53,101 nucleotides of DNA from an uncultured Oscillospiraceae bacterium (GTDB taxonomy: Bacteria > Bacillota > Clostridia > Oscillospirales > Acutalibacteraceae): contig CAUGOD010000021.1 of the NCBI GenBank assembly GCA_959601025.1, positions 1 to 53,101 of the forward strand, read 5' to 3'. The position numbers were made by a program, and so were the translations under genes. Shown one piece after another: positions 25,445 to 32,671 of this stretch (position 1 is its first letter; each line of letters starts with the position of its first letter). The notes beneath the pieces are model-generated. The model had not been told where the DNA came from. It saw nothing but the letters and a program-made list of their open reading frames with translations, and did no database searches.

Positions 25445-26011
25445 TTACAGGAACCATATCTGCGGGTCGGTGGCGGAAATGGCCGCCGCTCCTGCGTCCA
25501 GCGCGGCGAGGATATCCTCCTTATCGCCGATCAGCCCGCCCGCAATCACCGGAATTCGGGTGAAGCCGGTGATCCGGCGCAGGATTTTTGGCATGACGCC
25601 GGGCAGAATTTCAATTACGTCCGGCCGGGTATGCTCCAGCTGGCGTCGAAGATTTTCCAGCGCCATGGAATCAATAACGAAAAAGCGCTGGACAGCGCAG
25701 AGCCCGCATTCCCGTGCCCGCCGGATAAGGGAGGGCTTGGTGGAAATGATTCCGCCCGCCCGGGTGGCGCGGCGGACATAATCCACCGATATCTCCCGGG
25801 CCGCCAGCCCGTCGATCAGGTCGACATGGACGAAGGCGGTTTTCCCTGCGTCCGCGATGCGGTCGGTCAGCGACGGCAGGGTACAGAGATCGCCATACAG
25901 CAGGAAGACTGCCGCACAGTCGGAATGCAGGGCTCGTTCCAGCCCTTCGTCGTTTTTTGCGGCCGCGATCAGCGGATTGCCTCCCAGCATCTCCGAAAAG
26001 GAAAAGGCCAT
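25445..26011 (-). CDS. glpP: Glycerol-3-phosphate-responsive antiterminator GlpP
   Basis: A 188-residue TIM-barrel-type protein of the GlpP family. In B. subtilis GlpP binds glycerol-3-phosphate and the mRNA leader to prevent termination and stabilise glp transcripts. Recognisable segments are VFLLYGDLCTLPSLTDRI, VHVDLIDGLAA, GIISTKPSLIRRAR, PDVIEILPGVMP and PVIAGGLIGDKEDI. GGGAGG precedes the ATG. No obvious terminator is seen in the short glpP-glpK gap, so its RNA target is probably in the leader upstream of glpP or at a distant glp gene. Confidence 0.9.
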   Translation of the reverse strand: MAFSFSEMLGGNPLIAAAKNDEGLERALHSDCAAVFLLYGDLCTLPSLTDRIADAGKTAFVHVDLIDGLAAREISVDYVRRATRAGGIISTKPSLIRRARECGLCAVQRFFVIDSMALENLRRQLEHTRPDVIEILPGVMPKILRRITGFTRIPVIAGGLIGDKEDILAALDAGAAAISATDPQIWFL

Positions 26012-26208
26012 ATCTTCGCCTCCCTATTTGCAAAAAGAGATTTTAAGGATAAGATATACGATAAGTATAAGATGGATGTAAGAAAACCGCCAAAAAACCG
26101 GCAGATTCCCCGCTTAGATTGGTACTTATACCATACCATAGATTGGAGAAACTTGCAATCCTCCGTAAAAGCCTCCGCCCCGTATCCGCCGAAGCGGAAA
26201 GAAAAGGG

Positions 26209-26237
26209 TTGTCCGAAACGGAAAAAGCCGATATAAT
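26209..26237 (+). promoter_or_regulatory. Promoter of the DnaD-like/DnaI-like pair
   Basis: TTGTCC, 17-base spacer, TATAAT. The leader to the TTG start at 26382 is about 140 bases; the rest of 26012-26381 shows no gene. Confidence 0.65.
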
Positions 26238-26381
26238 AAGTATATTGGAAAACTGTCGCTGGGTGACGGAACGGCGCTTACCAGATATACCGCCGCCGGC
26301 GTTCCCGCGGCGAGCCATGTGCTGCGGTTTTCCCGGGTGGTTGAAACGAGATGGCGATGCGGACTGGAAAGGTGCGATTTT

Positions 26382-27395
26382 TTGTCGATCACGAATTATC
26401 AATGGAATCCCGCCGTGCTGGGGGAGGCGTTCGCCGTTCCTGCCGCCGTGGTGGACGATCATATCAAGCTGGCCGGTTCGGCCCAGCTCAAGGTGCTGTT
26501 GTGGGCGCTTCGCTCCGGGAAGGGAACCTTTGACCCCGACTGCTGCTCCGCCGCCATCGGGCTGTCGCCCGCCGATTGCAGCGACGCGCTGCAGTATTGG
26601 TTTGCCACCGGGCTGATTCTTCCGGCCGGGCTGCCGGAAACGGCGGCTCCCGCCCCAGCCCCCGTACCGTCCGCCGACGAAGCGCCGGGGAAGGCGTTGA
26701 AGGCTGTAAAGGCGGCGACCCCTTCTCTGCCGTCCGCGCGTCCCCGGCCGGTGAAGCCCTCCATGAAAGAGGTCATCGCCCGGCAGAAGGAAAGCGGCGA
26801 ATTCGCCTATCTGCTGGAAACCGCTTCCGCCCGGCTGGGCCGTCCCATCTCGCAGGGGGATATGGAAACCCTGCTCTATCTGTACGACACCGCCGGACTG
26901 CCGGTCGAGGTGATCCTGATGGTGGTCGAGTACGCGATCGCCGAGGGAAAATACCACATGCGGTATATCGAGAAAGTAGCGCTCGATTGGGCCGACCGGG
27001 AGATTACCACCATCGCGGCGGCGGAACAGTATCTCTGCGCGCTGGAGCGCCGCAAACAGGCGTGGAACACGGTCAGCGCGCTGCTCGAGGTGGAGCAGTC
27101 CCCCACCGTCGCCCAGTCGGACGCGGCGGTACGCTGGGTGTACGACTGGCAGGTGAACGAGGGTCTTCTCCGGCTGGCCTATGAGAAATGCCGGGAGGCG
27201 ACCGGCAGGTTCAACAGCTCCTATATGGATAAGATTCTGGAACGTTGGCGGCAGGACGGCGTGGACTCGGTGGAAAAGGCGCTGGAGGAAAAGCCGGGCC
27301 GGCGAAAAAAGAAACCCGCGAAGGAAACCTCCTTTGATCTGGAGGAATACGAATCCATGGTGACGGATTTCACGCCGGTATATAAAAAGAAGTGA
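26382..27395 (+). CDS. DnaD-domain replication initiation protein
   Basis: A 337-residue primosome-type protein. The N-terminal winged-helix region (ITNYQWNPAVLGEAFAVP onward, with AQLKVLLWALRSG) is followed by an Ala/Pro-rich linker (residues about 85-125). A DnaB_2/DnaD domain follows, with a C-terminal WRQDGVDSVEKALEE helix (YxxxILxxWxxxGxxT-like signature: YMDKILERWRQDGV). I chose the TTG at 26382 because AAAGGTG lies 7 bases upstream and the conserved sequence begins there; an in-frame ATG at 26319 would add 21 unrelated residues. The DnaI-like loader follows, a standard Firmicutes pairing for loading the replicative helicase. Confidence 0.85.
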   Translation: MSITNYQWNPAVLGEAFAVPAAVVDDHIKLAGSAQLKVLLWALRSGKGTFDPDCCSAAIGLSPADCSDALQYWFATGLILPAGLPETAAPAPAPVPSADEAPGKALKAVKAATPSLPSARPRPVKPSMKEVIARQKESGEFAYLLETASARLGRPISQGDMETLLYLYDTAGLPVEVILMVVEYAIAEGKYHMRYIEKVALDWADREITTIAAAEQYLCALERRKQAWNTVSALLEVEQSPTVAQSDAAVRWVYDWQVNEGLLRLAYEKCREATGRFNSSYMDKILERWRQDGVDSVEKALEEKPGRRKKKPAKETSFDLEEYESMVTDFTPVYKKK

Positions 27396-27475
27396 TATAT
27401 GTGATTTGCAGGGTTCGCTGTGCCCATTACATGGCAGCCGTGCATGGCCTTGCGTGAAGGAGAAAGGAGCGGCAT

Positions 27476-28462
27476 ATGGGATACAGCCGGGAGGTATACG
27501 ATGCGGCGGCGGCTGAGCTGGAGCGCCGCCGGACCGAGGCACGTGCCCGCGCGACCGCCCTGCATGAGCAGGTGACCGAACGGCATCCCCGGGTGCGGGA
27601 GATCGAACGGGAAATGGCGCAGTCCGCCATCCAGGTGGCCAAGGCTGTTCTGGACGGCCGGGATGTGGAGTCCACGGTGGAAAAGATTAAGAGGAAGAAC
27701 CTTGCCCTTCAGGCCGAACTGGCGGAAATACTGACCGGCGAAGGGATCGGCGCGCCGAATTTCGAGCCCCGGTATCACTGCCCCCATTGCGAGGATACGG
27801 GGTATGTCAACGGGCAGCTCTGCGACTGCTTCCGCGCCCTCCTGCGGGAGGAAGCGTACCGCCGCCTGAGCTATGCCGGGCGGATGGAGACGGCCGATTT
27901 CGACGGCCTACGGCTGGACTATTATCCGGAAACGCCCGATCCCCGCACCGGCGTGGTTCCCCGAGCGCGGATGAAAGAGGTATTGACCTACTGCCGCTGC
28001 TATGCGGAGGATTTCGACACTTCGTCTCCCAGTCTTCTGCTGCGGGGGCCGACCGGCACCGGCAAGACCCATGTTTCCCTTGCCATCGCCCGCCAGGCGA
28101 TCGAGCGGGGCTACGGCGTGGTGTATGGGCCGGTGCAGATGCTGTTCCACAAGCTGGAGAAGGAGCATTTCGGCCGGGCGGACGGGAACAGCGAGGAAAT
28201 GATGGCCGACTGCGACCTGCTCATCCTCGACGACCTGGGCGCCGAATTTTCGAGTCCCTTCTACACTTCCTGCCTGTATAATTTGATTAACAGTCGGATG
28301 CTGGAGGGGAAGCCGACGATTATTAGCACCAATCTTGATCAGAACGCGTTGATGGAGCGGTACGGCGAACAGATCACCTCCCGCATCATCGGAACCTTCG
28401 TCCCCCTGGCCTTCCTCGGGCGTGATATCCGCCAGATCAAGCTTCAGCAAAAGATACGCTAG
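27476..28462 (+). CDS. DnaI/DnaC-like helicase-loader ATPase
   Basis: A 328-residue AAA+ protein that should load the replicative helicase onto DNA. An N-terminal coiled-coil region of about 90 residues is followed by a Cys cluster (CPHCEDTGYV, then CDCF; about residues 101-120) likely to bind zinc, then the ATPase core. Walker A is GPTGTGKTH (about 190), Walker B is LLILDDLGAE, and the sensor I-like strand is PTIISTNL, with a C-terminal Arg finger region (ITSRIIGTF). AAAGGAG precedes the ATG. The upstream DnaD-like gene is its expected partner. Confidence 0.9.
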   Translation: MGYSREVYDAAAAELERRRTEARARATALHEQVTERHPRVREIEREMAQSAIQVAKAVLDGRDVESTVEKIKRKNLALQAELAEILTGEGIGAPNFEPRYHCPHCEDTGYVNGQLCDCFRALLREEAYRRLSYAGRMETADFDGLRLDYYPETPDPRTGVVPRARMKEVLTYCRCYAEDFDTSSPSLLLRGPTGTGKTHVSLAIARQAIERGYGVVYGPVQMLFHKLEKEHFGRADGNSEEMMADCDLLILDDLGAEFSSPFYTSCLYNLINSRMLEGKPTIISTNLDQNALMERYGEQITSRIIGTFVPLAFLGRDIRQIKLQQKIR

Positions 28463-28511
28463 CCCGGCGGGCGAATGGACAGCGGGAGAAAAACGGAAAA
28501 TCTTTCATTCC

Positions 28512-28528
28512 TGTAACCAGTGGTTACA
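28512..28528 (+). promoter_or_regulatory. 17-bp palindrome upstream of the PASTA pseudokinase promoter
   Basis: TGTAACCA and TGGTTACA form perfect 8-base arms around one G. It is centred about 60 bases upstream of the predicted transcription start, a position suiting an activator or upstream repressor site. Confidence 0.5.
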
Positions 28529-28543
28529 ATTCCTCCGGGTTTC

Positions 28544-28572
28544 TTGACTTTATCCGCCGAATTCAGTACAAT
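28544..28572 (+). promoter_or_regulatory. Promoter of the PASTA pseudokinase gene
   Basis: TTGACT, 17-base spacer, TACAAT. It predicts a long leader of about 280 bases containing the GC-rich repeats at 28667-28739. Confidence 0.65.
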
Positions 28573-28666
28573 TCCGAAAGGGAAGGATTTCCGGGCAAGG
28601 TTTCCCGGGAGAATCCTCTCGTATACATTTTCGCATGATCCGGGGACGTTTTTACGCCAACCACCG

Positions 28667-28739
28667 CCCCCACGGCTGGGGGCGGCTCGTCCCCACGGTT
28701 GGGGGCGGCTCGTCCCCACGGCTGGGGCGGTTGGCTCGT
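28667..28739 (+). repeat. Three GC-rich tandem repeats in the leader
   Basis: Three units built on CCCCACGGYTGGGG then CGGCTCGT (28667-28690, 28691-28713, 28714-28739; the third has a small insertion). Each unit can fold into a short CCCC/GGGG hairpin. They lie in the predicted untranslated leader. Confidence 0.75.
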
Positions 28740-28860
28740 CTTCCGGCAACGGGACGGCTCTTCCGACTGCGGATGGAGTTCCCTGTCCCGATCTTGGAAA
28801 ACCGGCGCGCCGCGGAAAACAACCCGCAGGAACGCCGGCCGAAAGGAAATGAATGGCGCC

Positions 28861-30606
28861 ATGTCGAATCAGGAAAGAGTATGTATGGGCTGCATGAATC
28901 CTCTGCCGAACGGGCGGACGGAGTGCGGCATCTGCGGGTACCGGACGAACGAACAGAATCCGCCGCCCGCTCTGCCGGTGCGTACGCTGCTTTCCGACCG
29001 GTATCTGGTGGGAAAGCTGCTGGAAATCGGCGGGGACGCGGCAGTTTATCTCGGCTATGATCAGGTGCTCAAGGCGCCGATCTATATCCGGGAGTTCCTG
29101 CCCGACACCCTGTGCGAGCGGAACGGCGACGGTTCGCTTTCGGTCATCGCGGGATGTGAAGGTTCCTTCCGGGAATATGCGGATAAGTTCCGCAGCCATG
29201 CCCGAACCCTGGCCCGGATGCGGGAGCTGTCCGCGATCGTGTCGGTCTACGACATCTTCGAGCAGAACAATACGATTTACACCATCTCCGAACACTGCGA
29301 GGGGAATACGCTGGAGACCCGCCTCGCGCTGGCCGGAGGCCGGATCCGCTGGGATGAGGCGCGCCCCCTGTTTATGCCGTTGCTGTCGGCGCTGATTTCG
29401 CTGCATTCGGCGGGGCTTTGTCATCTCGGCATCTCGCCGGAGAACCTGATCCTCGGCAACGACGGCAAGCTGCGTTTGACCGGCTTCCGCTTGCCGGAGG
29501 CCCGCCGGGTGAGCACGGAGGTTCGCCCGCAGCTGATTCCCGGCTATTCCGCGCCGGAGCAGTACGCTTTCGGGCAGGAGACCGGGCCGTCGACCGACGT
29601 TTATGGACTGGCGGCGACCATTTTCCGTACCCTGACCGGCAACCCGCCGCCCGACGGCTCCCGCCGGTCCAAGGATTCCAACGACCTTTTCGTTCCCAAC
29701 AACGTGGCGGCGGAGCTGCCTGACTATGTGGCGGCGGCGCTGTTCAACGCCCTGCAGGTGGACCCGGAGAAGCGTATCCGTTCGATGGATCAGCTGCGCG
29801 ACCAGCTGTCCACCGCCCCCGCCGTCTCCGCTATGCGGGAGGATGACCGCCGGCAGGCTGAGGCCGCCGCGTCGGCCGCTTCGGAAGAGCAGGAGGAAGA
29901 AGAGGAGGAGCCGCCGAAAAAGAGTAACCGAACCAAATACGCCATCCTGATCGTGGTGGCGGTGTTTGTTCTTCTGCTCCTGCTGGCCGGGACGGTGCTT
30001 CTGCTTCTGTTTCCCGACGCGCTGGGGGGAGGAAAGGAGGAATCCTCCACGCCCGACAATTCGTCGTCTTACACGATTTTTACCACCGAGCCCAGCACGG
30101 CGGGCACCACCCTGGCGGTGCAGAAGCAGCAGTTCCCGGTGGAGAATGTGGTGGGCAAAAGCTATTACGATCTGAAGGATGAAAGCCTGAAGGGCCGTAT
30201 GAAGCTGGAGGTCGCGAGCCTGGAGTACAGCAGCCGTCCCAAGGGGGAAATCCTTCGTCAGGAGCCTTCGGCGGAAAACATGGCGGCGGAGGGATCCGTT
30301 GTCAAGATCGTCATCAGCGCCGGGCCTGAAACGATTACCGTCCCGGATGTGTCCGGCTGGAACTACCAGCACGCCAAGCTGTATCTGGAAGCCCTTGGCT
30401 TCAAGGTGGATGAGATGCGGGTGGTGTCCGACACGGTGGATATCGATCTGGTGGAAAGCGTCAGCGACGTGGGAAAACCGCTGGAGCTGGGCAGCACCGT
30501 GACGATCCGGGTCAGCAACACCAAGAAGACCACCACGGCGGCCCCCACAACCACCACCGCGCCGACAACGGCCACCACGGAACGGAACGGTATTTGGCCT
30601 TGGTAG
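28861..30606 (+). CDS. PASTA-domain receptor with degenerate Ser/Thr kinase domain (pseudokinase)
   Basis: A 581-residue transmembrane protein. The N-terminus carries a zinc-ribbon (CxxC at residues 8-11 and 22-25). A protein-kinase-like domain spans about residues 42-325; the APE-like motif is kept (GYSAPEQY), but the catalytic loop reads HLGISPEN instead of HRDxKPxN (about residue 188), the DFG triplet reads TGFR (about 207), and the ATP-anchoring Lys is Arg in IYIREFLP. An acidic linker leads to one TM helix (about 360-384), then two PASTA repeats (starting near FPVENVVGKSYYDL and ITVPDVSGWNYQHA) and a Thr-rich tail. PASTA domains bind muropeptides or beta-lactams. Phosphotransfer is unlikely. 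Start 28861 is preferred; 28849 is too close to AAAGGA. Confidence 0.82.
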   Translation: MSNQERVCMGCMNPLPNGRTECGICGYRTNEQNPPPALPVRTLLSDRYLVGKLLEIGGDAAVYLGYDQVLKAPIYIREFLPDTLCERNGDGSLSVIAGCEGSFREYADKFRSHARTLARMRELSAIVSVYDIFEQNNTIYTISEHCEGNTLETRLALAGGRIRWDEARPLFMPLLSALISLHSAGLCHLGISPENLILGNDGKLRLTGFRLPEARRVSTEVRPQLIPGYSAPEQYAFGQETGPSTDVYGLAATIFRTLTGNPPPDGSRRSKDSNDLFVPNNVAAELPDYVAAALFNALQVDPEKRIRSMDQLRDQLSTAPAVSAMREDDRRQAEAAASAASEEQEEEEEEPPKKSNRTKYAILIVVAVFVLLLLLAGTVLLLLFPDALGGGKEESSTPDNSSSYTIFTTEPSTAGTTLAVQKQQFPVENVVGKSYYDLKDESLKGRMKLEVASLEYSSRPKGEILRQEPSAENMAAEGSVVKIVISAGPETITVPDVSGWNYQHAKLYLEALGFKVDEMRVVSDTVDIDLVESVSDVGKPLELGSTVTIRVSNTKKTTTAAPTTTTAPTTATTERNGIWPW

Positions 30607-30612
30607 AGCAGA

Positions 30613-30666
30613 AACTATAAACGCGGCGCCCGTGTGCATAATACACGGGCGCCGCGTTTTATAGTT
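30613..30666. terminator. Long hairpin terminator after the pseudokinase
   Basis: Arms of about 23 bases (30613-30635 and 30643-30666), with one bulged A and a T-containing 3' arm, are complementary around GCATAAT. Confidence 0.85.
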
Positions 30667-30684
30667 AAAATGTTATTTCCAATA

Positions 30685-30713
30685 TTGACATTTATTAAAA
30701 ATAATAGTAAAAT
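30685..30713 (+). promoter_or_regulatory. Promoter of the small lipoprotein gene
   Basis: TTGACA, 17-base spacer, TAAAAT, in AT-rich DNA. Confidence 0.7.
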
Positions 30714-30764
30714 TTGAGAAACAAGTAAATTGACAAAAAAACAGGAGGCGTTTCCGATGGGGTA

Positions 30765-31328
30765 TTGACCGAAAAGCAAAAGCGGAAAAGGATAGGCGAC
30801 GTATTCTTTAAAAGCGGAAATTTTCTTGTCTTACCTATTTTCTGTTTTGCTTTTCTCGCTTGCCATCAACGGAAAGAGCTGTCTCCGGATGAGTTAAAAG
30901 AAGAAGGGCTCTCCTTTGTGTTGAAAAGGTATGAAGGAAACGAGGTTCGGGCGGTAAGCCGGAAGATTACAGACGAAGGCGTGTTTTTCCTCTATCAGAT
31001 AGAGGAGGAATATGGAATGCTTTTCTTTCAGGAAAAGGATGACGGCCGTTACGAGCTAATGCTTAGCGCCCTTCCCCACGATTTTACCGGGCGGAACACT
31101 CTGAGCGAGACTTTTTTAAGGGCGGAAACGGGCCTTTTCACCTATGTTTTGTTTGGCCGTTTTCCCGAAGAGGCCGATACCTTGACCATTGAGCTTCGTT
31201 CTCAGAAGGGGGCCCTCCTTAAAAATTGGAGCTTTTCCAAAGAAGAGCCGTTTTTCTTCGTTTATCAGGAGAAACAGGACGAAGCGGTTTCCATGACCTA
31301 CAGGACTAATATAAGGGAGGAAAAATGA
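30765..31328 (+). CDS. Putative lipoprotein with a disturbed start, possibly decaying
   Basis: The 187-codon frame encodes a hydrophobic N-terminus ending in a lipobox-like segment (CFAFLAC, about residue 33), then a polar alpha/beta domain with no recognised family. The start is odd: AGGAGG at 30743 is 8 bases from an ATG at 30757, but that ATG reads ATG GGG TAT TGA in another frame. The long frame begins with TTG at 30765, 16 bases from the site. A single-base indel between them would explain this, so the gene may be a recent pseudogene, may start at TTG, or may carry a sequencing error. It has its own good promoter. The 350 bases after it contain no clear gene. Confidence 0.5.
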   Translation: MTEKQKRKRIGDVFFKSGNFLVLPIFCFAFLACHQRKELSPDELKEEGLSFVLKRYEGNEVRAVSRKITDEGVFFLYQIEEEYGMLFFQEKDDGRYELMLSALPHDFTGRNTLSETFLRAETGLFTYVLFGRFPEEADTLTIELRSQKGALLKNWSFSKEEPFFFVYQEKQDEAVSMTYRTNIREEK

Positions 31329-31676
31329 TCCGTTGACGCTGTGGAGAACAGCTTCTACGGCAACACGCAGCGGTACACGTACCCTTGAAGCGTATTCTTA
31401 CGCGGAATGGAGATTTCGATGGCTTGGCGGTAATGAGGTCAACGCTAATGGCGTTACTTCCTTGTCCTCCTACGATTATGTTTTATCGGTATCATCGCTC
31501 AAGCGCGGCTTCCTTTTTTACCTTTCTTGGCCTGAAAGGAATTTGTGATGCGGATTTTCCAAAAAGCAAATTGCGCTCATGGCCATCTTGACAGCCGGGA
31601 TAGTCAGGGTATATCCTAAATCTTAAGAGCCAAGAAGTGGAAGCTTGAAGGAAACCGATTGTAGCAGAAAGGGGAT
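31329..31676 (+). other. Gap without a convincing gene, possible degraded sequence
   Basis: A 71-codon TTG-started frame (31333-31548) and other short frames are present, but none has a ribosome site or a familiar motif. It may be the eroded remainder of the neighbouring lipoprotein locus. Confidence 0.35.
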
Positions 31677-31682
31677 TCACCT

Positions 31683-32600
31683 ATGAGAACCATCCCGCTT
31701 GGAAAATCCGGATTGCAGGTTCCGACGATCGCCGTCGGCTGTATGCGGATGGCCGACCTGTCCGACCGCGAGGCGGAGAGGCTGGTTGGCACGGCGCTGG
31801 AGCTGGGCGCGAATTTCTTTGACCACGCGGATATCTACGGCGGCGGCCGGAGCGAGGAAATCTTCGCCCGGGCCGTCCATATGAACGACGACGTGCGGGA
31901 GAAACTGCTCCTGCAGTCGAAATGCGGCATCCGGGAGGGAATGTTCGATTTCTCCAAAGAGCATATCCTCACAGCGGTGGAGGGCAGCCTCCGCCGGCTG
32001 AAAACCGACTACCTGGATGTGCTCCTCCTCCATCGGCCGGACGCGCTGGTGGAGCCGGAGGAGGTCGCGGAGGCCTTCGACCGGCTGCAGGAGAGCGGAA
32101 AGGTGCGGCATTTCGGCGTGTCCAACCAGAACCCGATGCAGATGCGGCTATTACAAAAGAGCCTGAAGCAGCCGCTGGTTGCCAACCAGCTCCAGCTCAG
32201 CGCCGCCTTTTCCCCCATGATCACGGCCGGGCTGAACGTCAATATGACGAACGATGCGGCGGTGAACCGGGACGGGGGCGTACTGGATTTCTGCCGGCTG
32301 GAGGAGATCACCATCCAGCCGTGGAGCCCCTTCCAATACGGCTTTTTCGAGGGGGTGTTCCTGGGCAGCGAGCGCTATCCGGAGCTGAACGCCGTGATCA
32401 GCCGGATCGCCGGAGAGTACGGTGTGGCGGATACCACGATTGCGATGGCCTGGCTGCTCCGCCATCCGGCGAAGATGCAGCCGGTGACCGGCACCATGAA
32501 CCCCGGCCGCCTGACCGACTGCGTGAAGGCGGCGGAGATCACCCTCACCCGGGCGGAGTGGTACGAAATCTACCGTGCGGCGGGGAATGTGCTGCCGTAG
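31683..32600 (+). CDS. Aldo/keto reductase
   Basis: A 305-residue NAD(P)H-dependent oxidoreductase with the AKR TIM barrel, similar to YdhF-type enzymes. The tetrad can be placed as Asp and Tyr in FFDHADIYGG (about residues 46-55), Lys in LLQSKCGIR (about 79) and His in VLLLHRPDALV (about 119). FGVSNQNPMQM, PWSPFQYGFF and the C-terminal MAWLLRHPAKMQPVTGT carry the cofactor-binding segments. AAAGGGG lies upstream of the ATG. The physiological carbonyl substrate cannot be told from sequence. It is a single-gene unit closed by a bidirectional terminator. Confidence 0.9.
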   Translation: MRTIPLGKSGLQVPTIAVGCMRMADLSDREAERLVGTALELGANFFDHADIYGGGRSEEIFARAVHMNDDVREKLLLQSKCGIREGMFDFSKEHILTAVEGSLRRLKTDYLDVLLLHRPDALVEPEEVAEAFDRLQESGKVRHFGVSNQNPMQMRLLQKSLKQPLVANQLQLSAAFSPMITAGLNVNMTNDAAVNRDGGVLDFCRLEEITIQPWSPFQYGFFEGVFLGSERYPELNAVISRIAGEYGVADTTIAMAWLLRHPAKMQPVTGTMNPGRLTDCVKAAEITLTRAEWYEIYRAAGNVLP

Positions 32601-32623
32601 GAAAAACGGATGCAAACAGATTA

Positions 32624-32667
32624 AAAAGCGTGCGGGGAAAGGCGACAGCCGCTCCCCGCACGCTTTT
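32624..32667. terminator. Bidirectional terminator
   Basis: AAAAGCGTGCGGGG and CCCCGCACGCTTTT are perfect 14-base arms (32624-32637 and 32654-32667) between converging genes. Confidence 0.9.
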
Positions 32668-32671
32668 GCGG

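Noticed and set aside
28667..28739. GC-rich tandem units as a possible CRISPR array
   Set aside because: Units are adjacent with no unique spacers, and there are no cas genes.
28459..30639. 726-codon minus-strand frame across the pseudokinase
   Set aside because: Arg/His/Gln-rich translation without motifs; the plus strand encodes kinase-like, TM and PASTA segments.
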